DNA from: Lysobacter sp. 5GHs7-4
GTDB taxonomy: Bacteria; Pseudomonadota; Gammaproteobacteria; Xanthomonadales; Xanthomonadaceae
Assembly: GCF_021284765.1 (NCBI RefSeq)
Contig: NZ_CP089924.1
Coordinates: forward strand, 310,001-374,000
Length of the DNA: 64,000 nucleotides
Direction: 5' to 3'
Shown: in pieces, positions 27,465-37,198 of the stretch
How positions within the stretch are numbered: the first letter of the stretch is position 1
How the letters are laid out: every line of letters starts with the position of its first letter
Program-made: the position numbers and the translations under genes
Notes under the pieces: model-generated
What the model was told of the DNA's origin: nothing
The model's input: the letters and a program-made list of their open reading frames with translations, nothing else
Database searches by the model: none

Positions 27465-28826
27465 CTATTTGCCGATGCAGAAGCTGGAGAAGATGTGGCC
27501 GAGCAGGTCGTCGGCGCGGATGCGCCCGGTGATCTCGCCCAGGGCGTCGTGGGCCTGACGCAGCGATTCGGCGGCCAGGTCCAGCGCCTCGTGTGCGAGC
27601 TGGGCGCGGGCGTCGGCCAGTTCGGCCTGGGCGCGGCGCAGCGCCTCGACGTGGCGCGCGCGCGCGGTGAAGGCGCCCTCGCTGGCATCGGCGCCGTCGC
27701 CCTGGGCCAGCCGGCGCAGGTGCGCGTGCAGGGCGTCCAGGCCCGCGCCGGTGCGCGCCGACAGGGCGATGCGGTCCTCGCCTTCGAGCGCGGCCAGGGC
27801 GGCGGGTTCCAGCAGGTCGGCCTTGTTGTGCAGCCACAGTCGGGCCGGCACGGCGGCGATGGCGTCGGCGACCGCGGCGCGGCCGGCCTCGGGCTCGCGC
27901 GCGTCCAGCACCACGATCGCCAAGTCGGCGCGCGCCAGCTCGTCGCGGGCGCGGCGCATGCCTTCGCGCTCGATCGCGTCGCCGCCCTCGCGCAGGCCGG
28001 CGGTGTCGACCAGGGTCAGCTCGACGCCGTCGCTGCGGATGGTTTCGTGCAGCAGGTCGCGGGTGGTGCCGGCGATGTCGGTGACGATGGCGCGCTCGCT
28101 GCCGGCCAGGGCGTTGAGCAGCGAGCTCTTGCCGGCGTTGGGCGGGCCCACGATCACCGCATGCAGGCCGTCGCGCAGGCGGCGGCCGCGTTCGGTCGCG
28201 GCCAGCAGTACGTCCAGGTCGGTCGACAGGGCGTCGAAGCGGCGGCGCAGGGCGGCCCCGCCCAGGGTGTCCAGCGGTTCGTCGGCGAAATCGATCGCGG
28301 CCTCGACGTGCACGCGGATCGCCAGCAGGTCGTCGGCCAGGGCATCGACGCGTCGCGAGAACTCGCCGTCCAGCGCGCGCCGGGCCGCGCGCGCGGCGCG
28401 TGCGTCCGCGGCCGCGATCAGATCGGCCACGGCCTCGGCCTGGGCCAGGTCGAGCCGGCCTTCGAGAAACGCGCGCTCGCTGAATTCGCCCGGCCGCGCG
28501 CGCCGCGCGCCCAGCGCGCCGCAGCGTTCGGCCAAGGCGTGCAGCACGGCCGGGCTGCCATGCGCCTGCAGCTCGACCACGTCCTCGCCGGTGTAGCTGG
28601 CCGGCGCGGCGAAGTACAGGGCGATGCCGTCGTCGATGGCCGCGCCGTCGGCGTCGGCGAAACGCACGTGATGGGCGTGGCGCGGACGCAGGCGCCGCCG
28701 CGCCAGCGCCTCACCGATCTCGCGCGCACGCGGCCCCGACAGGCGCACGATGCCGACGCCGCCCGCGCCTGGAGCGGTGGCGATCGCGGCGATGGTGTCG
28801 CGGTCGGTTGGATGCGGGTCGTGCAT
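27465..28826 (-). CDS. mnmE: tRNA modification GTPase MnmE (TrmE)
   Basis: The 453-aa GTPase works with MnmG to make the carboxymethylaminomethyl group at U34 of several tRNAs. The N-terminal tetrahydrofolate-binding domain starts with [22 protein letters not shown]. The G domain has [12 protein letters not shown] (G1, about residue 220), the DTAG motif and NKAD. The C-terminal CIGK ending supplies the conserved Cys. In many gammaproteobacteria it follows yidC, as here, but a 908-bp repeat-bearing gap separates the two. Confidence 0.96.
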   Translation of the reverse strand: MHDPHPTDRDTIAAIATAPGAGGVGIVRLSGPRAREIGEALARRRLRPRHAHHVRFADADGAAIDDGIALYFAAPASYTGEDVVELQAHGSPAVLHALAERCGALGARRARPGEFSERAFLEGRLDLAQAEAVADLIAAADARAARAARRALDGEFSRRVDALADDLLAIRVHVEAAIDFADEPLDTLGGAALRRRFDALSTDLDVLLAATERGRRLRDGLHAVIVGPPNAGKSSLLNALAGSERAIVTDIAGTTRDLLHETIRSDGVELTLVDTAGLREGGDAIEREGMRRARDELARADLAIVVLDAREPEAGRAAVADAIAAVPARLWLHNKADLLEPAALAALEGEDRIALSARTGAGLDALHAHLRRLAQGDGADASEGAFTARARHVEALRRAQAELADARAQLAHEALDLAAESLRQAHDALGEITGRIRADDLLGHIFSSFCIGK

Positions 28827-29063
28827 CGCAGGTGGGTGTCGGGGTGGGAGGAAAGGTTAGCGCGGGTCGCGGGAGTTGGGGTATCGATCGGAGGGCGACT
28901 TCGGATCGCAACCGGCGGTCGGCCTCACAAGGATCGGTCAGACCGGGTCGCGCTTAAGAACGGATGCCCGGTTGCCTCTCCGCATGAGTGAGTCGCGGCT
29001 CACGCCGCTCCCACAGAGAGCGGTCGGCGCCAACCAATCGCCAGCGTGCGCTGCCATAGCTGT
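28827..29063. other. Intergenic region between mnmE and repeat copy B
   Basis: It should contain the mnmE promoter. A GGGAGCGGCGTGAGCCGCGA-type palindrome lies at 28992-29016 (minus orientation). No gene was seen. Confidence 0.5.
28992..29016 (-). repeat. REP-like palindrome (CTGTGGGAGCGGCGTGAGCC type)
   Basis: The 25-bp unit has a GCGGCGTGAGCCGC hairpin core. Other copies lie at 49141, 49237 and 61081. Such units are widespread in Xanthomonadaceae and Pseudomonas genomes. Confidence 0.7.
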
Positions 29064-29526
<463 letters not shown>

Positions 29527-29686
29527 AAAAGCGCAACGCCGGGATCTGGAGGCCATCGGAACCGGATAGGCTCGATAGCCGGGATTCGCGGTCGCGGCTT
29601 GCGCCGCTCCTACAGGGAGCATCGGAAGACGCGGGAGCATCGGCAAAAGCCAAAGCCTCGGCGGGAGCGAGACGGCCCCACAAACA

Positions 29687-29712
29687 CGAAGCCCGCCGGA
29701 GGGCGGGCTTCG
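29687..29712 (-). terminator. Terminator-like hairpin after yidC
   Basis: An 11-bp perfect stem (CGAAGCCCGCC / GGCGGGCTTCG) with a 4-nt loop lies 22 bp past the yidC stop. On the minus strand it is followed by TGTTTGT, a modest T-rich tail. Confidence 0.7.
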
Positions 29713-29734
29713 CGAGCAGACGGATGGACGAGGA

Positions 29735-31453
29735 TCAGCCCTTGGCCGGCGCCTCGGCGTAGCGCTTGGTCATCCACCACTGCTGCAGCAGGCCCAGACC
29801 GCTGTTGGTGATCCAGTACAGCACCAGACCGGCCGGGAAGAACGCGAACATCACGCCGAACACCAGCGGCATCAGCTGCATCATCTTCTTCTGCATCGGG
29901 TCCATGCCCGGCGTCGGCGTCAGCTTCTGCGTGGCCCACATCACCGCGATGTTGATCAGCGGCAGCACGAAGAACGGATCGCGCGCGGTCAGATCGTGGA
30001 TCCACAGCATCCACGGCGCGTGGCGCAGCTCGACCGCTTCGAGCAGCACCCAGTACAGAGTCAAAAACACCGGCATCTGCACCAGGATCGGCAGACAGCC
30101 GCCGACCGGGTTGATCTTCTCCTTCTTGTACAGCTCCATCATCGCCATCTGGAACTTCTGCTTGTCGTCGCCGTAGCGCTCCTTGAGCTGCTCGATGCGC
30201 GGCTGGAACTTGCGCATCTTCGCCATGGAGCGGTACTGCGCGGCCGACAGCGGGTACATCGCCAGCTTGATCAGCACCACCAGGCCGATGATCGACCAGC
30301 CCCAGTTGCCGAACAGGCCGTGCAGCTTGTCGAGCAGCCAGAAGATCGCGTCGGCCATGGTGGCCAGGATGCTGTAGCTGCTGAAGTCGACCGCGCGATC
30401 CAGGCCAGGCACCTGCTCGGCCTTCATCGCATGAACCAGCTTGGGACCGATCCACAGGCGCGCCTGGGTTTGCGCCTTCGCGCCGGGCGCGACGCTGACG
30501 CCGGGACCGACATCGCGGATCAGGTACTGCGGCACGCCGCCGTTGGTGTTGGCGGTGGCCAGCGAGAACTCGCCCTGGTCGTTCGGGCCCGGAATCCAGG
30601 CGGCGAAGAAATGGTGCTGCAGCATCGCCACCCAGCCGCCGGTGACCTTCAGGTTGAGCGCACCGTCGTCGACGAATTTGTCGTACTTGCGCTTGTCGTA
30701 TTTCTCGGCGCTGCTGTACCAGGCCGCACCCTGGAAGCTGTACTGCTCGGCGTTCATCGGGCCGCTGCGGGTCAGCGCGCGCGGCACGCGCGCGAGCTGG
30801 CGGTAGATCGAACCCTGCCACGGCGCGGTGCCGGCGTTGACGATTTCATCGCGCACCGTGACCGCATAGCCGCTGTGCTTGAACACGTAGGTGCGGCGGA
30901 TGGTCACGCCGTTGGCGCCGGTCCAGACGAAGGGCACCGCGATTTCCTTGGCGCCCGAGTTCAACACGTAGTCGCGCTGCGCGCCTTCGGGCACGAAGCC
31001 CGATTCGTGGGTCGGGGTCGCGCCGTTCTGGCTGACCCAGCCGCTCTGGGCGACGAAGTAGTTGTTGGCGTCCTCGGCCAGCAGGCGCACCGGCGCGCTG
31101 TCGTCGGCCGCTTCGCTGGGGTACTTGAGCAGGTCGGCGCGGTGCAGGGTGCCGCCGTCGAGCACGACCTTGAGCACGTCGGTGGTGACGGTGACGGTCT
31201 GCGCGGCATTGGGCGCGGCGACCGCGCTGGACACTGCGGCGCCCGGCGCGGCCGGTACGGCGGCGGCAGCGGCGCTGGGCACGGTGGCGTTGCTGGCCGC
31301 GGGCGCGCCCGGTACGGTGCTGGTCGCGGCGGCCTGGGCGGCGGCGGTCACCGCCGGCGCCGGAGGCGCGGACTTCTCCTTGCCCCATTCCATCCACAGC
31401 AAGGTCGCCACCATCAGCCAGGCGAAGATCAGGAATACACGGGTCTGGTTCAT
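29735..31453 (-). CDS. yidC: Membrane protein insertase YidC
   Basis: The 572-aa protein inserts and folds inner-membrane proteins, alone or with SecYEG. The first membrane helix is at residues ~5-22 (FLIFAWLMVATLLWMEW). A large periplasmic beta domain spans about 100-350. The conserved five-helix core includes KYGDDKQKFQMAMMELYKKEKINPVGGCLPILVQMPVFL. It ends with a short Lys-containing tail. It starts 15 bp after rnpA; yidD, often found between these two genes in other gammaproteobacteria, is absent here. Confidence 0.97.
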   Translation of the reverse strand: MNQTRVFLIFAWLMVATLLWMEWGKEKSAPPAPAVTAAAQAAATSTVPGAPAASNATVPSAAAAAVPAAPGAAVSSAVAAPNAAQTVTVTTDVLKVVLDGGTLHRADLLKYPSEAADDSAPVRLLAEDANNYFVAQSGWVSQNGATPTHESGFVPEGAQRDYVLNSGAKEIAVPFVWTGANGVTIRRTYVFKHSGYAVTVRDEIVNAGTAPWQGSIYRQLARVPRALTRSGPMNAEQYSFQGAAWYSSAEKYDKRKYDKFVDDGALNLKVTGGWVAMLQHHFFAAWIPGPNDQGEFSLATANTNGGVPQYLIRDVGPGVSVAPGAKAQTQARLWIGPKLVHAMKAEQVPGLDRAVDFSSYSILATMADAIFWLLDKLHGLFGNWGWSIIGLVVLIKLAMYPLSAAQYRSMAKMRKFQPRIEQLKERYGDDKQKFQMAMMELYKKEKINPVGGCLPILVQMPVFLTLYWVLLEAVELRHAPWMLWIHDLTARDPFFVLPLINIAVMWATQKLTPTPGMDPMQKKMMQLMPLVFGVMFAFFPAGLVLYWITNSGLGLLQQWWMTKRYAEAPAKG

Positions 31454-31468
31454 GGGCAGCAGGCAGGC

Positions 31469-31906
31469 TCAGCCGGGACCGGGGTCCGGCAGTGGAGAGT
31501 GAATGGGTGCAGGATCGCTGGATGCAAGCTCGGCCGGCATTGTGCCGGCCACCGCAGGTGCGGGCAACGCGCCGGCGCGCTTGAGCAGACCCAGGAAGGC
31601 CTGGTCGAGTTCCGCGCGCGTGCAACGCGAGGCGCCCGGGCGGGCGACCACGACGTAATCGCCGCGCGCCAGCTCGGCGCGCAGCTTGCGGAAGGTATCG
31701 CGCAGCGCGCGCTTGATGCGGTTGCGGCCGACCGCGTGCGGATCGACCTTGCGCGAGACCGCCAGGCCCAGGCGCGCTTCGCAGTCGACGGTCTGCCAAT
31801 GCAAAGCAAGCACGGGCAGCGCCACGCGCCGGCCGTGCTTGAAGATGCGGTCGAAATCCGAACGCGCGCGTACCCGCGCGGTGCGCGGGAAGCGGGTGGA
31901 TATCAT
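31469..31906 (-). CDS. rnpA: Ribonuclease P protein component
   Basis: The 145-aa basic protein assists the RNase P RNA in 5' maturation of tRNAs. It has the conserved RNR motif in VGRNRIKRALRDTFR (about residues 59-73) and the phenylalanine/basic N-terminus typical of RnpA (RTARVRARSDFDRIF). The Pro-rich C-terminal tail of ~30 aa is longer than in E. coli. It lies between rpmH and yidC on the same strand. Confidence 0.95.
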   Translation of the reverse strand: MISTRFPRTARVRARSDFDRIFKHGRRVALPVLALHWQTVDCEARLGLAVSRKVDPHAVGRNRIKRALRDTFRKLRAELARGDYVVVARPGASRCTRAELDQAFLGLLKRAGALPAPAVAGTMPAELASSDPAPIHSPLPDPGPG

Positions 31907-31975
31907 AAGGTCGGTACCGGCGACTGCCGGACGGTGGCCTTGAGCCGCGTCAGCGGCAGGCCACCGGAACGACGT

Positions 31976-32116
31976 TTAGGCGCAAAGACGCTTGCGGCCC
32001 TTGGCGCGGCGACGGGCCAGGATCTTGCGGCCGTCGGCGGTCGCCATGCGGGCACGGAAGCCGTGGTCGCGCTTGCGCTTGAGGTTGCTGGGCTGGTAGG
32101 TGCGCTTGGTGGCCAT
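31976..32116 (-). CDS. rpmH: 50S ribosomal protein L34
   Basis: The 46-aa highly basic protein starts [20 protein letters not shown] and ends [12 protein letters not shown], the full length of L34. It is shorter than most gene-finding cut-offs and lies in a different frame from longer spurious frames there. rpmH beside rnpA and upstream of dnaA is the standard order near the origin. Confidence 0.97.
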   Translation of the reverse strand: MATKRTYQPSNLKRKRDHGFRARMATADGRKILARRRAKGRKRLCA

Positions 32117-32494
32117 GGTCCGGCTCTATTAATACGGCGGAAAAGACCGGAGATCTTAGCGGTCATTCGCGGGGCGGTCAAGTTGGACTGAATGCGGGAA
32201 CGCAACGGCCGGCGTTCGCGGCGCACGCGGTTATTCACAAGCGGCCCGCGCGCCACGGCCGCCGCACCACCGCGAATCCGGCCCGGAACCTCGCCGGTGC
32301 TGGCTCGCGCGGTACGCCGGCCTGTGGACTAGCCTGTGTTCTGGCTTGTGGACAAGTCCTGTTCCGGACCTCGTCGCGGTGATAGTCTGGCCGACCCCCC
32401 TGCCCCGTTCGCCGCGAGCCGTACCGCGCGGCCGGCGGCGTTTCGACCGCCGAGCCCCCGGGCCGGCCGCATCGCACAGAAGACCTGCCGACCG
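32117..32494. promoter_or_regulatory. rpmH-dnaA intergenic region with DnaA-box-like sites
   Basis: This 378-bp divergent gap holds the promoters of rpmH and dnaA. A good DnaA box TTATTCACA lies at 32231-32239, and box-like sites TGTGGACTA and TGTGGACAA lie at 32323-32331 and 32347-32355. They suggest dnaA autoregulation or a second arm of the origin. Confidence 0.65.
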
Positions 32495-33829
32495 ATGGAA
32501 GCCTGGCCCCGCTGCCTCGAACGACTCGAAGCCGAATACCCGGTCGAGGATGTCCACACCTGGCTCAAGCCGCTGCAAGCGGCGCAGCGCGACGACGTCA
32601 CGGTGCTGTACGCGCCCAACGCCTTCGTGGTCGAGCACGTGCGCGAGCGGTACCTGGCGCGCATCCGCGAGCTGTTGAACTACTTCGCCGGCAGCGCCGA
32701 GGTCAGCCTGGAAATCGGCTCGCTGCCGCGCGTGGCGCCGGTGCGCGAAGCCGAGCCGGTCAGCGCCGGTCGCCCGGCGGTGGCGGCCGCGCCGATCGAA
32801 CCCTTCCAGGGCAACCTGGACAATCACTACACCTTCGACAACTTCGTCGAAGGCCGCAGCAACCAGCTCGGCCGCGCCGCGGCCTGGCAGGCGGCGCAGA
32901 AACCCGGCGAGCGCGCGCACAACCCGCTGCTGCTGTACGGGGGCACCGGCCTGGGCAAGACCCATCTGATGTTCGCCGCCGGCAACGCCATGCGCGAGGC
33001 CAATCCGGCCATGCGCGTGATGTATCTGCGTTCGGAGCAGTTCTTCAGCGCGATGATGAAGTCGCTGCAGGACAAGACCATGGATCAGTTCAAGCGCCAG
33101 TTCCAGCGCGTGGACGCGTTGCTGATCGACGACATCCAGTTCTTCGCCGGCAAGGACCGCACGCAGGAGGAGTTCTTCCACACCTTCAACGCGCTGTTCG
33201 ACGGCAAGCAGCAGATCATCCTGACCTGCGACCGTTACCCGCGCGAAGTCGAGGGCCTGGAGCCGCGCCTGAAATCGCGCCTGGCGTGGGGCCTGTCGGT
33301 GGCGATCGAGCCGCCGGACTTCGAGACCCGCGCGCAGATCGTGATCTCCAAGGCCAAGGAACGCGGCGCCGCGATTCCCGAGGAAGTGGCGTTCCTGCTG
33401 GCCAAGAAGATGCGCAGCAACGTGCGCGACCTGGAAGGCGCGCTCAACACGCTGACCGCGCGCGCCAACTTCACCGGCCGCGCGATCACCGCCGAGTTCG
33501 CCCAGGAAACCCTGCGCGACCTGCTGCGCGCGCAGCAGCAGGCGATCGGCATTCCCAACATCCAGAAGACCGTGGCCGATTACTACGGCCTGCAGATGAA
33601 GGACCTGCTGTCCAAGCGCCGCACCCGCTCGCTGGCGCGCCCGCGTCAGGTGGCGATGGCGCTGACCAAGGAACTGACCGAGCACAGCCTGCCCGAGATC
33701 GGCGACGCCTTCGCCGGTCGCGACCACACCACGGTGCTGCACGCCTGCCGGCAGATCCGCACCCTGATGGAGACCGACGGCAAGCTGCGGGAGGACTGGG
33801 ACAAGCTGATCCGCAAGCTCAGCGAGTAA
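32495..33829 (+). CDS. dnaA: Chromosomal replication initiator protein DnaA
   Basis: The 444-aa protein starts [16 protein letters not shown], as in Xanthomonas DnaA. Domain I is at about residues 1-85. The AAA+ core has Walker [11 protein letters not shown] (about residue 150) and Walker [10 protein letters not shown]. The DNA-binding domain IV has the signature [14 protein letters not shown] near residue 410. It binds DnaA boxes and melts the origin. A longer in-frame start at 32336 would run through the box-rich leader and is rejected. Confidence 0.98.
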   Translation: MEAWPRCLERLEAEYPVEDVHTWLKPLQAAQRDDVTVLYAPNAFVVEHVRERYLARIRELLNYFAGSAEVSLEIGSLPRVAPVREAEPVSAGRPAVAAAPIEPFQGNLDNHYTFDNFVEGRSNQLGRAAAWQAAQKPGERAHNPLLLYGGTGLGKTHLMFAAGNAMREANPAMRVMYLRSEQFFSAMMKSLQDKTMDQFKRQFQRVDALLIDDIQFFAGKDRTQEEFFHTFNALFDGKQQIILTCDRYPREVEGLEPRLKSRLAWGLSVAIEPPDFETRAQIVISKAKERGAAIPEEVAFLLAKKMRSNVRDLEGALNTLTARANFTGRAITAEFAQETLRDLLRAQQQAIGIPNIQKTVADYYGLQMKDLLSKRRTRSLARPRQVAMALTKELTEHSLPEIGDAFAGRDHTTVLHACRQIRTLMETDGKLREDWDKLIRKLSE

Positions 33830-34128
33830 GCGCAGGCGACGAACGGCGCCGGTTGCGGGTACTCTTCGAACAAAGCAGTGCACGACACGCGTACAAGCTG
33901 TGGATAGATCGGCGCCCTTAGCCGGCCTCGGGTTTTATCCACAGATTGTCCCGGGGCTCAGGGTCCGGTTCTACCGCGGTTTGCATGAACGAAAAATCCA
34001 GCAAAAACAAATAGTTAATTGAGTTTTCCCGGGTTTTCGGCGACACCATCACCACCACGCTTTTGATTTATCCATCTCTTTTGTATTGGGCGTTGCCGCC
34101 CGAACCGACTAGGGGCTAAGGGGTCCGC
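33830..34128. other. Probable oriC between dnaA and dnaN
   Basis: The gap holds a perfect DnaA box TTATCCACA (33935-33943), a one-mismatch box on the opposite strand (TGTGGATAG, 33899-33907) and a TTATCCATC site (34068-34076). A conspicuous AT-rich tract at about 33985-34035 (GAAAAATCC, AAAAACAAATAGTTAATT) could be the unwinding element. Gene orientation also diverges around this region. The exact origin limits cannot be fixed by eye. Confidence 0.75.
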
Positions 34129-35229
34129 ATGCGTTTCAGCCTGCAACGAGAAGTGTTTCTCAAGCCGTTGGCGCAAGTCGTCAACGTAGTCGAACGCCGG
34201 CAGACCCTGCCGGTCCTGGCCAATCTGCTTGTGCAGGTCAAGGACGGACAGCTGTCGCTGACCGGTACCGACCTGGAAGTCGAGATGGTCTCGCGCATCC
34301 TGGTCGACGACGCCAAAGACGGCGAAACCACGATCCCGGCGCGCAAGCTGTTCGAGATCGTTCGCGCGTTGCCCGACGGCAGCAAGGTCACGGTCACGCA
34401 GACGGCCGAGAAGATCACCGTGCAGGCCGGGCGTTCGCGCTTCACCCTGGCCAGCCTGCCGGCCAACGACTTCCCGTCGATCGACGAGGTCGAAGCGACC
34501 GAGCGCGTGCGCGTGCCGGAAGCGGCCTTGAAGGAACTGATCGAGCGCACCGCGTTCGCGATGGCGCAGCAGGACGTGCGCTATTACCTCAACGGTCTGT
34601 TGTTCGACCTGCGCGAAAGCAGCCTGCGCTGCGTGGCCACCGACGGCCACCGCCTGGCGTTGTGCGAAACCGCGTACGAAGGCAGCGGCCAGACCAAGCG
34701 CCAGATCATCGTGCCGCGCAAGGGCGTGCAGGAACTGCAGCGCCTGCTGGAAGGCGGCGACCGCGAGATCGAGATCGAGATGGGCCGTGGCCACATCCGG
34801 GTCAAGCGCGACGACGTGACCTTTACCAGCAAGCTGATCGACGGCCGTTTCCCGGACTACGAGGCGGTGATTCCGATCGGCGCCGATCGCGAGGTGCGGA
34901 TCGAGCGCGAAACCCTGCGCGCGGCGCTGCAGCGTGCGGCGATCCTGTCGAACGAGAAGTACCGCGGCGTGCGGATCGAGGTCTCGCCCGGCCAGCTCAA
35001 GATCAGCGCGCACAACCCGGAACAGGAAGAAGCGCAGGAAGAAGTGGAAGCCGACACCAAGGTCGACGACCTGGCGGTGGGCTTCAACGTCAACTACCTG
35101 CTCGATGCCCTGACCGCCTTGCGCGACGAGCATGTGGTGCTGGCCTTGCGCGACGCCAACTCCTCGGCGCTGGTGCGCGAGGCGGCGAACGAGAAGTGCC
35201 GCCATGTGGTGATGCCGCTGCGTCTGTAA
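34129..35229 (+). CDS. dnaN: DNA polymerase III beta subunit (sliding clamp)
   Basis: The 366-aa protein forms the dimeric ring that keeps polymerase III on DNA. It starts MRFSLQREVFLKPLAQVVNVVERRQ, has three repeats of the clamp fold, and ends with CRHVVMPLRL, the standard C-terminus. Length matches the family. It follows dnaA across the presumed oriC. Confidence 0.98.
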   Translation: MRFSLQREVFLKPLAQVVNVVERRQTLPVLANLLVQVKDGQLSLTGTDLEVEMVSRILVDDAKDGETTIPARKLFEIVRALPDGSKVTVTQTAEKITVQAGRSRFTLASLPANDFPSIDEVEATERVRVPEAALKELIERTAFAMAQQDVRYYLNGLLFDLRESSLRCVATDGHRLALCETAYEGSGQTKRQIIVPRKGVQELQRLLEGGDREIEIEMGRGHIRVKRDDVTFTSKLIDGRFPDYEAVIPIGADREVRIERETLRAALQRAAILSNEKYRGVRIEVSPGQLKISAHNPEQEEAQEEVEADTKVDDLAVGFNVNYLLDALTALRDEHVVLALRDANSSALVREAANEKCRHVVMPLRL

Positions 35230-35250
35230 CGGCAGACCGGTCTGCTGGCC

Positions 35251-35266
35251 GGTTCCACGTGGAACA
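35251..35266. promoter_or_regulatory. parS-like site 1
   Basis: GTTCCACGTGGAAC palindrome (35252-35265), matching the ParB-binding consensus of gammaproteobacteria, just downstream of dnaN. Confidence 0.8.
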
Positions 35267-35271
35267 TGAGG

Positions 35272-35298
35272 CGCCCGGCATTGCCGGGCGTTTCGTTT
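35272..35298 (+). terminator. Terminator after dnaN
   Basis: Stem CGCCCGGC / GCCGGGCG with an ATT loop, followed by TTTCGTTT. It directly follows the parS-like site. Confidence 0.75.
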
Positions 35299-35334
35299 AT
35301 GGGGTCACCTGCTTCTGCCTCGTGCATCCGCTTT

Positions 35335-35456
35335 GCTCCCTCCTTTGGAAAAGGGTGAAGCCGTGCGTTTACGAACCGCAGGTTTGTGCGCGGGTGAACG
35401 ACAACAGGTTGTGCCTGTTGGCCGGGAGGGCCGGGGGAGGATTCGCTTTTGCTGCT
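35335..35456 (-). repeat. Partial copy D of the large dispersed repeat
   Basis: Reads as the reverse of the distal end of copies A and B: CTCCCTCCTTTGG, then GGGTGAAGCCGTGCG, GAACCGCAGGTT, the ACAGGTTGTGCCTGTTG palindrome and GGGGAGGATTCGCTTTTGCT. It lacks the hairpins and the GTTGCC array. It lies between dnaN and recF. Confidence 0.75.
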
Positions 35457-35581
35457 CGCGTAGCTCAAGCAAGAGGAAATTCCCCTCGATCTCCCTTTTT
35501 CAAAGGGAGAGGCTCGCACCGGGGAGCTCCTACCGTTCCTGCCCTCCCCCTCCCCCAAATCCGATCTGCGATCATTCCGCC

Positions 35582-36697
35582 ATGCACGTAACCCGCCTCG
35601 AAGCCCGTGGCCTGCGCCGCTTCGCCGACGTCCGGCTGGCGCCCGCGCCTGGGATCAACCTGATCACCGGCGACAACGGCGCCGGCAAGACCAGCCTGCT
35701 CGAGGCCCTGCACCTGATGGCGTACGGGCGCAGCTTCCGCGGGCGGGTGCGCGACGGCCTGGTGCGGGCCGGCGATCCGGCGTTGGAAGTGTTCGTCGAA
35801 TGGCAAGAGAACCTGGGGGCAACGGCGCCTGCCGGGGAGGCGACGGCGGTGCGCCTGCGCAAGGCCGGGCTGCGCCACAGCGGCCAGGACTGGATCGGTC
35901 GCCTCGACGGCAGTCCCGTGGGCCAGCTGGGGGAGTTGTGCGCCGCCCTGGCGGTGGTCAGCTTCGAGCCCGGCAGCCACGCCCTGATCACCGGCGGCGC
36001 GGAAGCGCGCCGGCGTTACCTCGATTGGGGCCTGTTCCACGTGGAACACGACTTCATCGGCCTGTGGCGGCGCTACACCCGCGCCCTCAAGCAACGTAAC
36101 GCCCTGCTCAAGGCCCGCGCCCGCGACGGCCAGCTCGACGCCTGGGACCGGGAGCTGGCCGACGCCGGAGAGCCCCTGAGCCGGCGGCGCCAGCATTACC
36201 TGGAAGACCTGCAGCCGCGGTTCGCCGCGTTGGCCGCCGACCTGGCGCCGGCGCTGGGCGACACCCGCCTGGACTACCAGCCTGGCTGGCGCCGGGAGGA
36301 ACTGCCGCTGGCCGATGCCTTGCTGCTGGCGCGGGAACGCGACCAGATCGCCGGCTACACCTCGGTCGGCCCGCATCGGGCCGACTGGCGCATCCATTTC
36401 GCCGGAGTCCCGGGCCGTGAGGCGCTGTCGCGCGGACAGGCCAAGCTCACCGCCCTGTCGGCCCTGCTGGCCCAGGCCGAGCACCATGCGCAGGCACGCA
36501 AGGAATGGCCGGTGATCGCCCTGGACGATCTGGCCTCGGAACTGGACCGCCAGCACCAGCGGCGGGTGCTGCAACGCCTGGTCGCCTGCGGCGCCCAGGT
36601 CTTCATCACCGGCACCGAGGCGCCGCCGGCCCTGGCCGAGCTGGAGGTGGCGACCACGGTGTTCCACGTGGAACACGGAGAGCTGCGCCCGTCCTGA
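35582..36697 (+). CDS. recF: DNA replication and repair protein RecF
   Basis: The 371-aa SMC-like ATPase loads RecA at gaps together with RecO and RecR. It has Walker A GDNGAGKTSLLEAL (residues ~30-43), the signature region LSRGQAKLTALSALLAQAE and a Walker B-like VIALDDLASELD near residue 310. The ATG at 35582 starts MHVTRLEARGLRRF, aligned with other RecF; a longer frame from 35333 passes through repeat sequence and is rejected. Two parS palindromes lie within the gene, where they encode FHVEH twice (about residues 151-156 and 360-365). Confidence 0.95.
   Translation: MHVTRLEARGLRRFADVRLAPAPGINLITGDNGAGKTSLLEALHLMAYGRSFRGRVRDGLVRAGDPALEVFVEWQENLGATAPAGEATAVRLRKAGLRHSGQDWIGRLDGSPVGQLGELCAALAVVSFEPGSHALITGGAEARRRYLDWGLFHVEHDFIGLWRRYTRALKQRNALLKARARDGQLDAWDRELADAGEPLSRRRQHYLEDLQPRFAALAADLAPALGDTRLDYQPGWRREELPLADALLLARERDQIAGYTSVGPHRADWRIHFAGVPGREALSRGQAKLTALSALLAQAEHHAQARKEWPVIALDDLASELDRQHQRRVLQRLVACGAQVFITGTEAPPALAELEVATTVFHVEHGELRPS
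36033..36048. promoter_or_regulatory. parS-like site 2, inside recF
   Basis: Perfect 16-bp palindrome TGTTCCACGTGGAACA, in frame encoding LFHVEH of RecF. Confidence 0.88.
36660..36675. promoter_or_regulatory. parS-like site 3, inside recF 3' end
   Basis: Perfect 16-bp palindrome TGTTCCACGTGGAACA, encoding VFHVEH close to the RecF C-terminus. Confidence 0.88.
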
Positions 36698-36713
36698 TGT
36701 TCCACGTGGAACC
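36698..36713. promoter_or_regulatory. parS-like site 4, just after recF
   Basis: TGTTCCACGTGGAACC, 15 of 16 positions of the palindrome, beginning on the base after the recF stop codon and 22 bp from site 3. Confidence 0.85.
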
Positions 36714-36847
36714 TTCGCAGACCGGCCTGCCGCACCGGAGGTTCGCCGCGGCGCAGCCCGTCTAGGCCGTCGCCCGGCCCTGTGCCAGCATGGTTCGGCA
36801 CGGATCGCAGCCGATCCGGCCCCGCTCCAGCAGGAAGCCGCGAGCCC

Positions 36848-37198
36848 ATGACCCACCCGCCATCGCCCAGCACGCCCCCCGCCGACGCGCCCGTCACGCG
36901 CGCCTCGGCCGGTTACGTGTGGCGCTACCTGCTGGCGGCCCTGGCTGCGGTCGGTTTGGCCCCGGTTCCGCTGGCGGCGGCGCTGAGCGCACGCAGCTCC
37001 AATTTCGAGGGCGCCCGCGGCTATGCCTTCATCGGCTACCTGCCGATCGCCGCGGCCGCGGTCGCCGTGGCCGCCGCCCTGCTCTACCTGTGGGCCCGCT
37101 CCGCGCCGTCGCGCCGTCGCCGCGCTCTGCTCGGCCTGGCCGGCTTCGACCTGATCGCCGCCGCCGCCCTGCTCTATCTGCTGGTGGGCGGTTTCTGA
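36848..37198 (+). CDS. Small membrane protein of the effector module
   Basis: The 116-aa product has three predicted membrane helices (about residues 26-46, 62-83 and 95-115) with short loops and a basic APSRRRRA segment. No family recognised. Its TGA overlaps the ATG of the next gene by one base, and that gene is the presumed immunity protein for the lipase effector. It may help place or assist the immunity protein in the membrane, or be an extra immunity component (inference). ATG 36848 (MTHPPS) was chosen over upstream codons because it gives a compact protein. Confidence 0.65.
   Translation: MTHPPSPSTPPADAPVTRASAGYVWRYLLAALAAVGLAPVPLAAALSARSSNFEGARGYAFIGYLPIAAAAVAVAAALLYLWARSAPSRRRRALLGLAGFDLIAAAALLYLLVGGF

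Noticed and set aside
31454..31468. A yidD gene between rnpA and yidC
   Set aside because: Only 15 bp separate the two genes, so yidD is not here; whether it lies elsewhere cannot be told from this window.
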